A DNA stretch of 64,000 nt from an uncultured Muribaculum sp. (GCA_910587665.1 CAJUMZ010000003.1:1-64000), one strand, 5' to 3'. Shown: positions 30,770-40,366, counted from the stretch's first letter. A program made the numbers and translations. Notes: a model not told the origin generated them from the sequence alone.

Positions 30770-31900
30770 ATGAAATTTAATGTCTCCAGCAAGACGCTCT
30801 ACAGCTATGTTTCGGCTGTCAGCAAAGTGATCAACTCCAAAAACGCCTTGACTGTGCTCAACAATTTCCTGTTTGAGCTCAACGACAACACACTCACAAT
30901 CACCGCCTCCGACCTTGAAAACACCCTTGTGGCAAGCCTTGAGGTGATGAATGCCGACGGCGAGGGAAAATTTTGTGTAGACGCCCGCCGCATAGTCGAC
31001 CTGCTGAAGGAGATGCCTGACCAGGGCATGGAATTTATCGTCAACGACGACAACCTGTCGGTTGAGATCAAGTACAATAACGGCAACTACGCTTTCATAG
31101 CCCTTAACGGCAACGAATATCCGTCAAACGAGGATACCGACGCCGCAGAAGGTGTATTCACATTCACCTACCCCGCCGACCAGCTGCTCAAAGGCATCGA
31201 CAACACCCTCTTTGCAGTGGGCAACGACGACCTGCGCCCGCAGATGATGGGTATACTCTGGGACATCAAGCCCGATTCGATCACATTCGTGGCCACCGAC
31301 ACCCGCAAGCTCGTGCGCTACCGCAACTCTGTCGGCGAGCCGGGATTTGAAGGCTCGTTTATCCTCCCGGTGAAACCCGCCACCGTCATAAAGAACGTAT
31401 TTGCCAAGGAGAGCGAGATAAAGGTGACCGTCGCCCCGAAGAGCGTGACATTCGAGAGCGCGGCCTACAAGTTTAAATGCCGCTTCATCAAAGGGGCGTT
31501 CCCCGACTACAACCGCGTGATACCGACCAACAATCCTTATGTCATCACCGTCGACCGTCATTCGTTTCTTAACGCCGTGCGCCGCGTAGGCGTGTTCGTC
31601 GACCAGGGTCACGGGCTTGTGAAGTTCAAGATCGAGAGCGACAAGATGACCCTCCGCGCCACCGACAACAATTTCTGCACCTCGGCACGCGAGGAAGTGG
31701 CATGTGACTTCACCGGCAAAGAGATGGTGATAGGCTTCAGCGCTCCCTACCTCATCGAGATTTCAAGCACCATATCAACCGACGAGCTTGTGATCAAGCT
31801 GTCGGATCCCAGCCGCCCGGGCGTGTTCCTCCCCTCCGACGAGAAAGAGGGCGACGACCTGCTGATGCTGCTCATGCCAATGACCGTAACCGACTTCTAA
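30770..31900 (+). CDS. dnaN: DNA polymerase III sliding clamp (beta subunit)
   Basis: A 376-residue beta clamp that encircles DNA and tethers DNA polymerase III and repair enzymes. It starts MKFNVSSKTLYSYVSAVSKV and runs through three clamp domains; characteristic phrases are LTITASDLENTLVASLE (about 40-56), FVATDTRKLVRYR (about 175-187) and GHGLVKFKIESDKMTLRATD (about 278). It ends in the canonical LLMLLMPMTVTDF. Length matches the family (366-376). The next gene starts 12 bp downstream; dnaN, exonuclease, coaBC, DUF4835, recN and rlmB form one tightly spaced co-directional cluster. Confidence 0.96.
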   Translation: MKFNVSSKTLYSYVSAVSKVINSKNALTVLNNFLFELNDNTLTITASDLENTLVASLEVMNADGEGKFCVDARRIVDLLKEMPDQGMEFIVNDDNLSVEIKYNNGNYAFIALNGNEYPSNEDTDAAEGVFTFTYPADQLLKGIDNTLFAVGNDDLRPQMMGILWDIKPDSITFVATDTRKLVRYRNSVGEPGFEGSFILPVKPATVIKNVFAKESEIKVTVAPKSVTFESAAYKFKCRFIKGAFPDYNRVIPTNNPYVITVDRHSFLNAVRRVGVFVDQGHGLVKFKIESDKMTLRATDNNFCTSAREEVACDFTGKEMVIGFSAPYLIEISSTISTDELVIKLSDPSRPGVFLPSDEKEGDDLLMLLMPMTVTDF

Positions 31901-31912
31901 GCAACTGCCACA

Positions 31913-32674
31913 ATGGAACTTGCCCTAAGAAACCCGATAGTATTTTTTGACCTCGAGACTACCGGTACCAATGTATTGCGCGACCGCATCGTCGAGATTT
32001 CCTATATCAAGGTGATGCCCTCGGGCGAAGAGATCGAGCGGACAATGCGCATCAACCCGGAGATGCCGATACCCCCCGAGTCGACCGCCATCCACCATAT
32101 CAGCGACGATGACGTGAAGGATTGCCCCACGTTCAAGCAGGTGGCAAAAGAGCTCGCCCACGTGTTTCTCGGCTGCGACATAGCGGGATTCAATTCCAAC
32201 CGCTTTGACGTGCCGCTGCTGATGCAGGAATTTTCCCACGCCGGGGTAAACATAGACCTTGCGCGACACAAGTTTGTCGACGTGCAAAACATTTTTCACA
32301 AGATGGAACAGCGCACACTTGTCGCCGCCTACAAATTTTACTGCGGCAAGGATCTTACCGAGGCTCACTCGGCAAACGCCGACACCCGCGCCACCTACGA
32401 GGTGCTGAAAGCGCAGCTTGACCGCTACCCGACGCTGAAAAACGACATCGCGTTTCTCTCGGAATTTTCGTCGATGAACAAAAACGCCGACCTGATGGGG
32501 CGCATCATCTTCAACGAAGCGGGGAAAGAGGTGTTTAACTTTGGCAAATACAAGGGTCAGACGGTGGAACATGTATTCCGCACCGACCCCGGATATTACA
32601 GCTGGATGATGCAGGGAGAGTTTGCCGAAAACACCAAGCAGGTAATAACACGCATAAGAATGCGTTTAAAGTAA
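31913..32674 (+). CDS. DnaQ-type 3'-5' exonuclease
   Basis: A 253-residue DEDDh exonuclease. Exo I is FFDLETTG (residues 11-18, catalytic Asp13 and Glu15), Exo II is CDIAGFNSNRFDVPLL (about 88-103), and Exo III is HSANADTRATYEVL (His and Asp near 152-157). The C-terminal part FGKYKGQTVEHV (about 210) is an added domain also found in exodeoxyribonuclease X-type proteins. It could be a proofreading (epsilon-like) or repair exonuclease; its position right behind dnaN favours a replication role, but this is inference. Confidence 0.9.
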   Translation: MELALRNPIVFFDLETTGTNVLRDRIVEISYIKVMPSGEEIERTMRINPEMPIPPESTAIHHISDDDVKDCPTFKQVAKELAHVFLGCDIAGFNSNRFDVPLLMQEFSHAGVNIDLARHKFVDVQNIFHKMEQRTLVAAYKFYCGKDLTEAHSANADTRATYEVLKAQLDRYPTLKNDIAFLSEFSSMNKNADLMGRIIFNEAGKEVFNFGKYKGQTVEHVFRTDPGYYSWMMQGEFAENTKQVITRIRMRLK

Positions 32675-32695
32675 TAGTAACCCATAATACAATCA

Positions 32696-33892
32696 ATGCT
32701 GAAAGGCAAACATATCATACTGGGGATAACCGGCGGCATCGCCGCCTACAAGTCAGCCTCGCTGCTCCGCCTGTTCATCAAGGCTGGAGCCGAGGTACAG
32801 GTGGTCATGACCCCCGCCGCCAAAGAGTTCATAACTCCGGTGACGCTGTCGGCACTCAGCGGCAAGCCGGTGGTGAGCGAGTTTTTCACCGCCAACACCG
32901 GTGAGTGGCACAGCCATGTCGACCTCGGCCTGTGGGCCGACGCCATGGTGATAGCCCCCGCCACCGCATCCACGATCGCCAAGATGGCTCACGGCGTCGC
33001 CGACAACATGCTCGTGACCACCTATCTTTCGGCCAAGGCGCCAGTATTCGTCGCCCCGGCAATGGATCTTGACATGTTTGCCCACCCCACTACAAGCCGC
33101 AACCTCGAGCTGCTCCGCTCCTACGGCAACAGGATAATCGAGCCGGCGGCGGGCGAGCTTGCCAGCCATCTTATCGGGAAAGGCAGGATGGAGGAACCGG
33201 AAAATATCTTCAAGGTGCTTGAGGCATTCTTCGCCGGGCGTGACGACCTGAAAGGGAAAAAAATGCTTGTCACCGCCGGTCCCACATATGAAAAGATCGA
33301 CCCGGTGCGCTTCATCGGCAATTACAGCACCGGCAAGATGGGCTATGCCATCGCAGAGGAAGCGGCGAGCCGCGGCGCGGAGGTGGTGCTCGTAAGCGGT
33401 CCGGTCGACATCACTCCCGTCAACAAGTCGATACGGCTTGTCAAGGTGGAGTCGGCGCGCGAGATGCTTGCGGCATGTGAGGCGGAGTTCCCGACATGCG
33501 ACTACGGGGTGATGTGTGCGGCGGTAGCCGACTATGCCCCCGCCGAATATGCCGAAAGCAAAATCAAGCGTGCGGGCAACGAGCCGCCGATGATACATCT
33601 CGTAAAAAATCCCGACATAGCCCGTACGCTCGGCATGAAAAAGCGCGACGGCCAGAAGCTCGCGGGATTCGCGCTGGAGACCGATCACGAGCTGGACAAC
33701 GCCATGGCCAAGCTGCGCTCCAAAAATCTTGACATGATAGTTCTGAACTCCCTCCGCGACAAGGGGGCGGGATTCGGCACCGACACAAACAAGATCACCA
33801 TTTTCACCGCCGACGGCAGAGAAACAGCCTTCGCCCTGAAAAGCAAGCGCGAGGTAGCCGCCGACATAATCGACACCATCATCACCCTATGA
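32696..33892 (+). CDS. coaBC: Bifunctional CoaBC (phosphopantothenate-Cys ligase / decarboxylase)
   Basis: A 398-residue enzyme for two steps of coenzyme A synthesis: CTP-dependent joining of phosphopantothenate with cysteine and FMN-dependent decarboxylation. The N-terminal CoaC flavoprotein has GITGGIAAYKS (residues 9-19), the active His in EWHSHVDLGLWAD (about 70) and the APAMDLDMFAHPTT segment in place of the usual PxMN motif. The C-terminal CoaB part starts near residue 185 (KMLVTAGPTYEKIDPVRFI) with NYSTGKMGYAIAEEA and the KIKRAGNEPP region. Its stop overlaps the next start by 4 bp (ATGA). Confidence 0.95.
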   Translation: MLKGKHIILGITGGIAAYKSASLLRLFIKAGAEVQVVMTPAAKEFITPVTLSALSGKPVVSEFFTANTGEWHSHVDLGLWADAMVIAPATASTIAKMAHGVADNMLVTTYLSAKAPVFVAPAMDLDMFAHPTTSRNLELLRSYGNRIIEPAAGELASHLIGKGRMEEPENIFKVLEAFFAGRDDLKGKKMLVTAGPTYEKIDPVRFIGNYSTGKMGYAIAEEAASRGAEVVLVSGPVDITPVNKSIRLVKVESAREMLAACEAEFPTCDYGVMCAAVADYAPAEYAESKIKRAGNEPPMIHLVKNPDIARTLGMKKRDGQKLAGFALETDHELDNAMAKLRSKNLDMIVLNSLRDKGAGFGTDTNKITIFTADGRETAFALKSKREVAADIIDTIITL

Positions 33893-34794
33893 GACAACAC
33901 GCCTTTATCATTTTCCTCTTATCGCTGCTGGCCTTGCCTGCCGCCGCCCAGGAGCTTAACTGCCAGGTGACGGTCGACCACTCGCAGGTGCAGGGTACCA
34001 ACACGTCGGTGTTCAAGACCCTCGAAGGCGCGATATCCGACTATATCAACACACGCAAATGGTCCAACGCCCAGTTTTCTCCCGCCGAAAAGATCGAATG
34101 CAAGATGTTTTTTACCATCAAAAGCTACGAGGAGCCTACGATGAGCGGCGACCTGCAGATACAGTCGTCGCGACCGGTCTACAACTCCTCATATACCACC
34201 ACGCTGCTCAACTTCAAAGACAACAAGATAGAGTTTGACTATCAGGAGGGCGAGCCGCTCATATTTTCCGAAAATTCCATGGAGAGCAACCTTACGGCGA
34301 TAATCAACTTCTATGTCTATCTGATACTTGGGATGGACTTTGACAGCTTCTCGCCAAAAGGGGGCGACCCGTACTATCAGCTTGCCCGCAATGTGGTGCA
34401 GATGGCGCAGTCATCGGGCGAGAGCGGGTGGAAGGCGTTTGAGGACAACCGCAACCGTAACGCCGTGCTTTCCACGTTTACCGAACAGCCTACGGCCGGA
34501 TTGCGCGACCTACTCTATGAGTATCACCGCACCGGGCTTGACGAGATGTCGATGAGTCCCGACAAAGGGAGGGCGAAAATCACGTCGACCCTCGACTACG
34601 TGAAAGCGGTGTATGAGGTCCAGCCGATGGCGGTCGGTGTGTCGATGTTCAAGGATGCGAAGCTCGACGAGCTTGTCAACCTGTACACCAAGGCTCCGGA
34701 AGAAGAGCGCAAGCGTGTCTACGAACTGCTTTACTCAATATATCCCACGGAGACACAGCGGCTTGACATGATCAAGCGCGGAGTCAACAAATAA
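33889..34794 (+). CDS. DUF4835 family exported protein
   Basis: A 301-residue protein with a signal peptide (MRQHAFIIFLLSLLALPAAAQ). The mature start ELNCQVTVDHSQVQGTN and the segment LEGAISDYINTRKWSNAQF are characteristic of DUF4835, a Bacteroidetes-specific periplasmic family found between coaBC and recN. Its function is not known. Co-location with coaBC and recN is conserved in the phylum, and the 4-bp overlap with coaBC suggests translational coupling. Confidence 0.9.
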   Translation: MRQHAFIIFLLSLLALPAAAQELNCQVTVDHSQVQGTNTSVFKTLEGAISDYINTRKWSNAQFSPAEKIECKMFFTIKSYEEPTMSGDLQIQSSRPVYNSSYTTTLLNFKDNKIEFDYQEGEPLIFSENSMESNLTAIINFYVYLILGMDFDSFSPKGGDPYYQLARNVVQMAQSSGESGWKAFEDNRNRNAVLSTFTEQPTAGLRDLLYEYHRTGLDEMSMSPDKGRAKITSTLDYVKAVYEVQPMAVGVSMFKDAKLDELVNLYTKAPEEERKRVYELLYSIYPTETQRLDMIKRGVNK

Positions 34795-34812
34795 GAAAAA
34801 TACCATCAAGCG

Positions 34813-36483
34813 ATGCTGAAGTCATTACATATATCCAATTACGCCCTTATCGACACTGTCGACATCAACTTTCACCACGGGTTTAACATCATCACCGGCG
34901 AGACCGGCGCGGGAAAGTCGATAATGCTTGGCGCGCTGTCGCTGATACTCGGAGGGAGGGCCGACCTGAAGGCGGTGCGCGATTCCGGCAAAAAGTCGGT
35001 AATCGAGGCGTCATTCGAGGTGAGCAAATATCCCAAGCTGAAAGAGTATTGCCTTGACAATGACATCGAATGGGACGACACGCTCTGCATACTGCGCCGC
35101 GAAATAGCACCGGCGGGAAGGTCGCGCGCGTTCATCAACGACTCTCCTGTGACTCTCGACCTACTTTCCCACGTGGCGATGCAGCTTGTCGACATCCATT
35201 CGCAGCATCAGAACCAGTTGCTCACATCGGGCGACTTCCAGCTACGCGTGATCGACAACCTCGCCGGCAACGGCGAACTGCTCGCTGAGTACTCGCGCCG
35301 ATATAACGCCTACCGCAATGCCGTGAGGCGACTCCACGACACAAAAAAGCAGCTCGAACAAAACCGTAACGACGAGGATTTCACCCGATTCCAGCTTGAA
35401 CAGCTTGACGAGCTCGGACTTACCGACGGAGAACAGGAGCAACTTGAACATGACCGCGACATACTCTCCAACATCACCGACATAAAGACCACCATAAGCG
35501 GTGCGCTCGACTCCCTGTCGGAGGGCACTCACAACGCCCTCGACCTGCTCTCCGAGACAAGCGACTATTGCGAGGAACTTAGCCGTTTTCTCGAAGACTC
35601 CGACAATATAGGCGAACGACTTGAGACAGTGCGAATCGAATTGCGTGACATAGCAGAGACACTTACGGCCTACGACCAGGAATTTCAAGCCGACCCGGAA
35701 GAACTTGAGGCGATCGAGTCGCGCCTTAACACGATATACTCTCTTCAGCAGAAACACAGGGTGTCGACCGTGGCGGAGCTGATAGCCCTGCGCGAGGAGC
35801 TGCGCGACAGACTTGACAAGCTTGAAAACAGCAGCTTTACCGTGGAAGAACTTGAAAAAGAGGCGCGCCGGGCTAAAAACGCGGCAAAGCAGCTCGCCGT
35901 CGAACTCTCGCAGCGACGCTCCGAAGAGGCGGCACAGCTTGAAGAGACATTGCGGCAACGTGCCATGCCGCTCGGCATGAAAAACCTGCGCACACAGGTG
36001 AAAGTGACGCAAGGAGAGCTTACGCCGACAGGCATCGACAAGGTGGAATTTCTGTTTGCATTCAACAAAAACCAACCGCTCATGCCTGTGGGCGGCACCG
36101 CGTCGGGCGGTGAGATCTCTCGACTGATGCTGTCGATAAAGGCGATAATCGCGACAAAAATGCAGCTCCCTTCCATAATATTTGACGAAGTGGACACCGG
36201 AGTGTCGGGCGACGTCGCCGACCGCATGGGAGGGATGATGCACGACATAGCGCGCACAATCCAGGTAATCACCATCACCCACCTGCCGCAGGTAGCCGCC
36301 AAGGGCAACGCCCATTTCAAGGTATATAAGGAGGATGACGACGAGTCGACCCACACGCGCATCCGCGAGCTTACCGGCGACGACCGCGTAGGCGAGATTG
36401 CAGTCATGCTCAGCGGCTCCACCGTCGACGAGGCGGCCCGCGCCAACGCCCGCTCATTATTAAACAACATCGACAATAAATAA
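34813..36483 (+). CDS. recN: DNA repair protein RecN
   Basis: A 556-residue SMC-like ATPase for double-strand break repair. Walker A is GETGAGKS (about 30-37) behind MLKSLHISNYALID. A central coiled-coil region runs from about 160 to 370 (many Glu/Leu/Arg heptads). The C-terminal ATPase half has the signature TASGGEISRLMLS (about 427), Walker B SIIFDEVDTGVSG (about 455) and ITHLPQVAA. Length matches the family. It is 18 bp behind DUF4835 and 4 bp before rlmB. Confidence 0.96.
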   Translation: MLKSLHISNYALIDTVDINFHHGFNIITGETGAGKSIMLGALSLILGGRADLKAVRDSGKKSVIEASFEVSKYPKLKEYCLDNDIEWDDTLCILRREIAPAGRSRAFINDSPVTLDLLSHVAMQLVDIHSQHQNQLLTSGDFQLRVIDNLAGNGELLAEYSRRYNAYRNAVRRLHDTKKQLEQNRNDEDFTRFQLEQLDELGLTDGEQEQLEHDRDILSNITDIKTTISGALDSLSEGTHNALDLLSETSDYCEELSRFLEDSDNIGERLETVRIELRDIAETLTAYDQEFQADPEELEAIESRLNTIYSLQQKHRVSTVAELIALREELRDRLDKLENSSFTVEELEKEARRAKNAAKQLAVELSQRRSEEAAQLEETLRQRAMPLGMKNLRTQVKVTQGELTPTGIDKVEFLFAFNKNQPLMPVGGTASGGEISRLMLSIKAIIATKMQLPSIIFDEVDTGVSGDVADRMGGMMHDIARTIQVITITHLPQVAAKGNAHFKVYKEDDDESTHTRIRELTGDDRVGEIAVMLSGSTVDEAARANARSLLNNIDNK

Positions 36484-36487
36484 CCAT

Positions 36488-37243
36488 ATGGATTCAAGCG
36501 ATTATATATTCGGCATACGTGCCGTCATGGAGGCTATCGAGGCCGGCAAGGATATCGACAAGGTACTGGTGAAGAAAGACCTTAACGGCGAACTCGCGTC
36601 GGAATTGTTCGGCATGCTGCGCGCCAACCGCATACTGACCCAGCGTGTGCCGGTGGAAAAGCTCAACAAGATAACACGCAAGAATCATCAGGGAGTGGTG
36701 GCGATACTTTCGGCAGTCACCTACCACAGGCTCGACCATCTCGTGCCGGAGCTATATGAAGAAGGGGTACTGCCTTTTATTGTTGTGCTTGACGGAATCA
36801 CCGACGTGCGCAATTTCGGGGCGATCGCCCGCACGTGCGAGTGTGCCGGCGTCGACGCCATCGTAATCCCGGAGCACGGAAGCGTTTCGGTGGGCGGCGA
36901 CGCGATAAAGACCTCGGCAGGCGCGCTGCACCATCTTCCCGTGTGCCGCGAACGCAGCGCGGCGGGTGCCGTGCGCTTCCTCAAAGATAACGGTTACCGC
37001 ATAGTCGCCGCCTCGGAGAAGGTCGACATCAACTACACGCAGGTCGATTACACGGTGCCTGTGGCCATCGTGATGGGAGCGGAAGATGTAGGCATATCTC
37101 CGGAGGTGCTGAAACTCTGCGACACCTTCGTGTCGATCCCCCAGTTCGGTCACATCGGCTCGCTCAATGTCTCGGTAGCCGCCGGCGTCATAATGTATGA
37201 GGTTGTGCGCCAGCGCCTAAACGCCGACATGGAAGTAATCTGA
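36488..37243 (+). CDS. rlmB: 23S rRNA (guanosine-2'-O-)-methyltransferase RlmB-like
   Basis: A 251-residue SpoU/TrmH family methyltransferase, which uses SAM to methylate a ribose 2'-OH of RNA. The N-terminal substrate-binding domain has IFGIRAVMEAIEAGKDIDKV (residues 7-26). The SPOUT domain carries the three motifs: NFGAIARTCECAGVDAIVIP (about 112-131), IVMGAEDVGISPEVL, and IPQFGHIGSLNVSVAAGV. RlmB is the best match by length and N-terminal domain; another tRNA/rRNA target is possible. The stop of recN lies 4 bp upstream. Confidence 0.9.
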   Translation: MDSSDYIFGIRAVMEAIEAGKDIDKVLVKKDLNGELASELFGMLRANRILTQRVPVEKLNKITRKNHQGVVAILSAVTYHRLDHLVPELYEEGVLPFIVVLDGITDVRNFGAIARTCECAGVDAIVIPEHGSVSVGGDAIKTSAGALHHLPVCRERSAAGAVRFLKDNGYRIVAASEKVDINYTQVDYTVPVAIVMGAEDVGISPEVLKLCDTFVSIPQFGHIGSLNVSVAAGVIMYEVVRQRLNADMEVI

Positions 37244-37264
37244 CCGTATCCGTCGACAAAGGAT

Positions 37265-38044
37265 CTAATCTTTTATGGGGTGGGAGTTGTGGATGACGTA
37301 TTCCTTGACTTTCTGGAAGAGGTCGGTAGCGAAGACGAAGTGGCTCAGGGCCTCGTTGGTGGTCTCGTAGATGAGATCCTTGTTGCCTACCCACCCGCGG
37401 TAACCCTTGTTGATGAAGATGATGTTTTCGCCGATGCCGAGCACGGAGTTCATGTCATGGGTGTTGATGACGGTGGTTATCTGATACTCGTGGGTGATGT
37501 CGCTCAGTAGCTCGTCGATAAGTATCGAGGTCTTGGGGTCAAGACCGGAGTTAGGCTCGTCGCAAAACAGATATTTAGGATTCAGGGCTATGGCGCGGGC
37601 TATGGCCACACGCTTCTGCATACCTCCGGAGATCTCGCTCGGGTACTTGTCGTCGGCGCCTTTCAGCCCCACGCGCTCCAGACAGAACTGCGCGCGCTCC
37701 CGGCGCTCCGCCCACGACATCTTGGTGTACATCATCAGAGGGAACTCGACGTTGCCGAGCACTGTCTCGGAGTCAAAGAGCGCCGAGCCTTGGAAGAGCA
37801 TTCCTATCTCGGTGCGGAGATGCTGCACTTCCTCACGGTTCATCGTCAACAGGTCGCGCCCGTCATACAATATCTGCCCCTTCTCCGGGCGGACAAGTCC
37901 TACTAGCGACTTCATCATCACAGTCTTTCCGGAGCCTGACTGACCGATAATCAGATTGGTCTTGCCGGTCTCAAACGTGGCACTCACGCCCTTGAGCACC
38001 TTAACCCCGTCAAATGACTTCTCAATATCCTTAACCTCAATCAT
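37265..38044 (-). CDS. Mla-like ABC transporter ATP-binding protein
   Basis: A 259-residue ATPase of an MlaFE-type phospholipid transporter. Motifs: Walker A GQSGSGKT (about 34-41), Q-loop MLFQGSALFDSET, signature SGGMQKRVAIARA (about 139-151) and Walker B LFCDEPNSGLDP. GALFDS-type Q-loops and the MQKR signature are typical of MlaF. It overlaps the permease gene by 4 bp. It probably maintains outer-membrane lipid asymmetry; the substrate-binding MCE protein is not in this window. Confidence 0.9.
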   Translation of the reverse strand: MIEVKDIEKSFDGVKVLKGVSATFETGKTNLIIGQSGSGKTVMMKSLVGLVRPEKGQILYDGRDLLTMNREEVQHLRTEIGMLFQGSALFDSETVLGNVEFPLMMYTKMSWAERRERAQFCLERVGLKGADDKYPSEISGGMQKRVAIARAIALNPKYLFCDEPNSGLDPKTSILIDELLSDITHEYQITTVINTHDMNSVLGIGENIIFINKGYRGWVGNKDLIYETTNEALSHFVFATDLFQKVKEYVIHNSHPIKD

Positions 38045-38790
38045 TGCATCAGGAGTTTAGTGAGTATCACGTCAAAAAGAAGAATCAGAATCGAGCTTGC
38101 CACGACAGCGTCGGTAGAAGCCTTTCCGACATCAAGCGCGCCGCCCTTGACATAGTAGCCGTAGTAAGACGCCACCGAAGTGATTATGACAGAAAATACA
38201 AGCGCCTTGATTATGGTGTACCACACGTACCACTCGATAAACATGGTCTGTATACCGTAGATATAGCGCGACACCGGTATCATATCGGTGAACGCGGCTA
38301 TGATCCATCCGCCGAAAAGGCCTGTGGCAATGGAGAATATCACCAGCACGGGGATAAACACCATGAAAGCGAGAATCTTGGGAAGCACAAGGAACTGAGC
38401 CGAGTTGATGCCCATAATCTCCAGGGCGTCAATCTGCTCGGTAACGCGCATCGTGCCTATCTCCGAGGCGATATTTGACCCGACCTTTCCCGACAGGATC
38501 AGACAGAGCACCGCTGAACTGAACTCAAGCAAAAGGATGTCGCGCGTGGCAAGACCGGTCGAATATGCGGGCATGATCGGCGAGGTCATGTTAAGCTGCA
38601 TCTGGATACATATCACCGCCCCTATAAAGATCGAGATGACGATCGTGAGCGGTATTGAGTCGATACCGAGCTTTCCGATCTCCTGAACGAACTTACGCCC
38701 GAACACGCGCCATTTCTGCGGGAGCGAAAACACCCGGTGCATGAATATGCAATATTTTCCGAAAGTTTCTAAAGATGATTCAATAAACAT
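38041..38790 (-). CDS. MlaE-like ABC transporter permease
   Basis: A 249-residue inner-membrane permease of the MlaE family with about five hydrophobic segments (LTIVISIFIGAVICIQMQ, LEFSSAVLCLILSGKVG, FMVFIPVLVIFSIATGLFGG and others). The family core EIGTMRVTEQIDALEIMGI (about residue 130) is clear. The ATG at 38790 was preferred because the promoter box TAACTTTG overlaps the longer frame. The stop overlaps the ATPase start by 4 bp. Confidence 0.9.
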   Translation of the reverse strand: MFIESSLETFGKYCIFMHRVFSLPQKWRVFGRKFVQEIGKLGIDSIPLTIVISIFIGAVICIQMQLNMTSPIMPAYSTGLATRDILLLEFSSAVLCLILSGKVGSNIASEIGTMRVTEQIDALEIMGINSAQFLVLPKILAFMVFIPVLVIFSIATGLFGGWIIAAFTDMIPVSRYIYGIQTMFIEWYVWYTIIKALVFSVIITSVASYYGYYVKGGALDVGKASTDAVVASSILILLFDVILTKLLMQ

Positions 38791-38814
38791 ATATAAGTAA
38801 CATCTATGTCGGCA

Positions 38815-38822
38815 CAAAGTTA
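38815..38822 (-). promoter_or_regulatory. Promoter -7 box of the Mla-like pair
   Basis: TAACTTTG on the minus strand, 24 bp upstream of the permease ATG; no -33 TTG at the expected place. The divergent udk gene has only a degenerate box (TTACTTTG, near 38857). Confidence 0.55.
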
Positions 38823-38895
38823 AGGAAATTTCTTGTGTTGTAAGGGATTTTTTATTTACTTTGTGTGTCGTAAAACTCTTAAACCGTAGTCGAAA

Positions 38896-39534
38896 ATGCT
38901 TGTAATTGGTATTGCCGGAGGCACCGGTTCCGGTAAGACAACCGTAGTCAACAAGATTATCAGCAGTCTACCCGCAGGCGAGGTGGCGGTAATACCGCAG
39001 GATTCCTACTACAAGGATTCAAGCCATATCCCGCCGGAATTGCGCTGCAACATAAACTTTGACGAGCCTGCTTCGATCGAATGGTCGCTGCTTGAACGCC
39101 ATCTCGACATACTCCGTCACGGAGAGGCTATCGAGATGCCCACCTACAGCTATCTGACCTGCACGCGCCAGAAAGAGACCATACATATAGAGCCTCGCGA
39201 TGTGGTGATCGTAGAGGGCATACTTGTGTTGACCCAGCCTGCGTTGCGTGACGCCATGGACATAAAGGTATTTGTCGACGCTGACGCCGACGACCGGCTT
39301 ATACGCGTGATCGCCCGTGACTGCATAGAGCGCGGCAGGACGCCGCAGATGGTGATCGACCGCTACGAAGGGGTGCTCAAACCGATGCACCAACAATATA
39401 TCGAGCCGTCAAAACGCCATGCCGACCTGATCATACCGCAGGGTGGCAACAACACCGTGGCGATCAACCTGCTGACCGACTACATCGCCAGCCGCCTGCA
39501 CCTGTCGTGCAACTGGCATCCACTTATCAAATGA
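38896..39534 (+). CDS. udk: Uridine kinase
   Basis: A 212-residue pyrimidine-salvage kinase that phosphorylates uridine and cytidine. Walker A is GGTGSGKTT (residues 8-16). The family signatures are VIPQDSYYKD (about 34-43), NFDEPASIEWSL, the PTYSYLTCTRQ substrate loop and VVIVEGILVL. DRLIRVIARDCIERGRT is the LID-like region with Arg residues. It complements the nucleoside phosphorylase gene at 10.4 kb. The next gene starts 8 bp downstream. Confidence 0.94.
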   Translation: MLVIGIAGGTGSGKTTVVNKIISSLPAGEVAVIPQDSYYKDSSHIPPELRCNINFDEPASIEWSLLERHLDILRHGEAIEMPTYSYLTCTRQKETIHIEPRDVVIVEGILVLTQPALRDAMDIKVFVDADADDRLIRVIARDCIERGRTPQMVIDRYEGVLKPMHQQYIEPSKRHADLIIPQGGNNTVAINLLTDYIASRLHLSCNWHPLIK

Positions 39535-39541
39535 TTCACTT

Positions 39542-40366
39542 ATGGAAGAAGCAACAAGCATAGACAATGTAACCGAAGCGGGCAACAATGCCGATCCTGA
39601 CGCAGGCAAGACCCTGTATGAGGGAAACATGGTGCTCCGCACTGAAAACCTGGTAAAGAAGTACGGCAAGCGCACCGTGGCAAATCATGTCTCCATCAAT
39701 GTGACACAGGGGGAGATCGTAGGACTTCTCGGGCCCAACGGAGCAGGAAAGACCACCACATTCTACATGACCGTGGGTCTGATAACCCCCAACGAAGGCG
39801 AGATATACCTCAATGACCTCAACATCACCAAATATCCCGTATATAAGCGCGCGCAGAACGGGATCGGCTATCTCGCACAGGAGCCGTCGGTGTTCCGCAA
39901 GCTGAGTGTCGAGAACAACATAAGGGCGGTATTGGAGATGACCAATACCTCAAAGGAGTATCAGCAGGAAAAACTTGAAAGCCTGATTTCGGAATTCCGC
40001 CTGCAGAAGGTGCGTAAAAATCTCGGCGACCAGCTTTCGGGAGGCGAGCGACGACGCACCGAAATAGCCCGTTGCCTTGCCATCAACCCAAAGTTTATCA
40101 TGCTCGACGAACCATTCGCGGGAGTCGACCCGATCGCGGTGGAAGACATCCAGTCGGTCGTATATCACCTGAAAGAGAAGAACATCGGCATCCTTATCAC
40201 CGACCACAACGCGCAGGAGACATTACGTATCACCGACCGCGCCTATCTGCTATTCGAAGGAAAAATACTTTTTCACGGCACCTCCGAGGAACTTGCCGAA
40301 AACCCCACGGTACGCGAAAAATATCTCGGAAGAGACTTTATGTTCTATCGTAAGAAGTTTGATTGA
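39542..40366 (+). CDS. lptB: LPS export ABC transporter ATPase LptB
   Basis: A 274-residue ATPase that powers extraction of lipopolysaccharide from the inner membrane. Walker A GPNGAGKTT (about 62-70), Q-loop YLAQEPSVFRKLSV, signature LSGGERRRTEIARCLA, Walker B FIMLDEPFAGVDPIA and the H-loop LITDHNAQETL all match LptB, including the diagnostic GVDPIAVEDIQ. A 29-residue polar extension precedes the usual LptB start; an internal ATG at 39629 would remove it. The 3' end overlaps the convergent CPBP gene by 29 bp. Confidence 0.94.
   Translation: MEEATSIDNVTEAGNNADPDAGKTLYEGNMVLRTENLVKKYGKRTVANHVSINVTQGEIVGLLGPNGAGKTTTFYMTVGLITPNEGEIYLNDLNITKYPVYKRAQNGIGYLAQEPSVFRKLSVENNIRAVLEMTNTSKEYQQEKLESLISEFRLQKVRKNLGDQLSGGERRRTEIARCLAINPKFIMLDEPFAGVDPIAVEDIQSVVYHLKEKNIGILITDHNAQETLRITDRAYLLFEGKILFHGTSEELAENPTVREKYLGRDFMFYRKKFD

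Noticed and set aside
35242..36354. Long open frame antisense to recN (about 370 codons); similar long antisense frames lie over coaBC, the GH13 gene and ilvA.
   Set aside because: They are mirror frames of GC-rich coding DNA; their products are rich in His/Arg/Cys without known motifs, while the sense genes have complete active sites.
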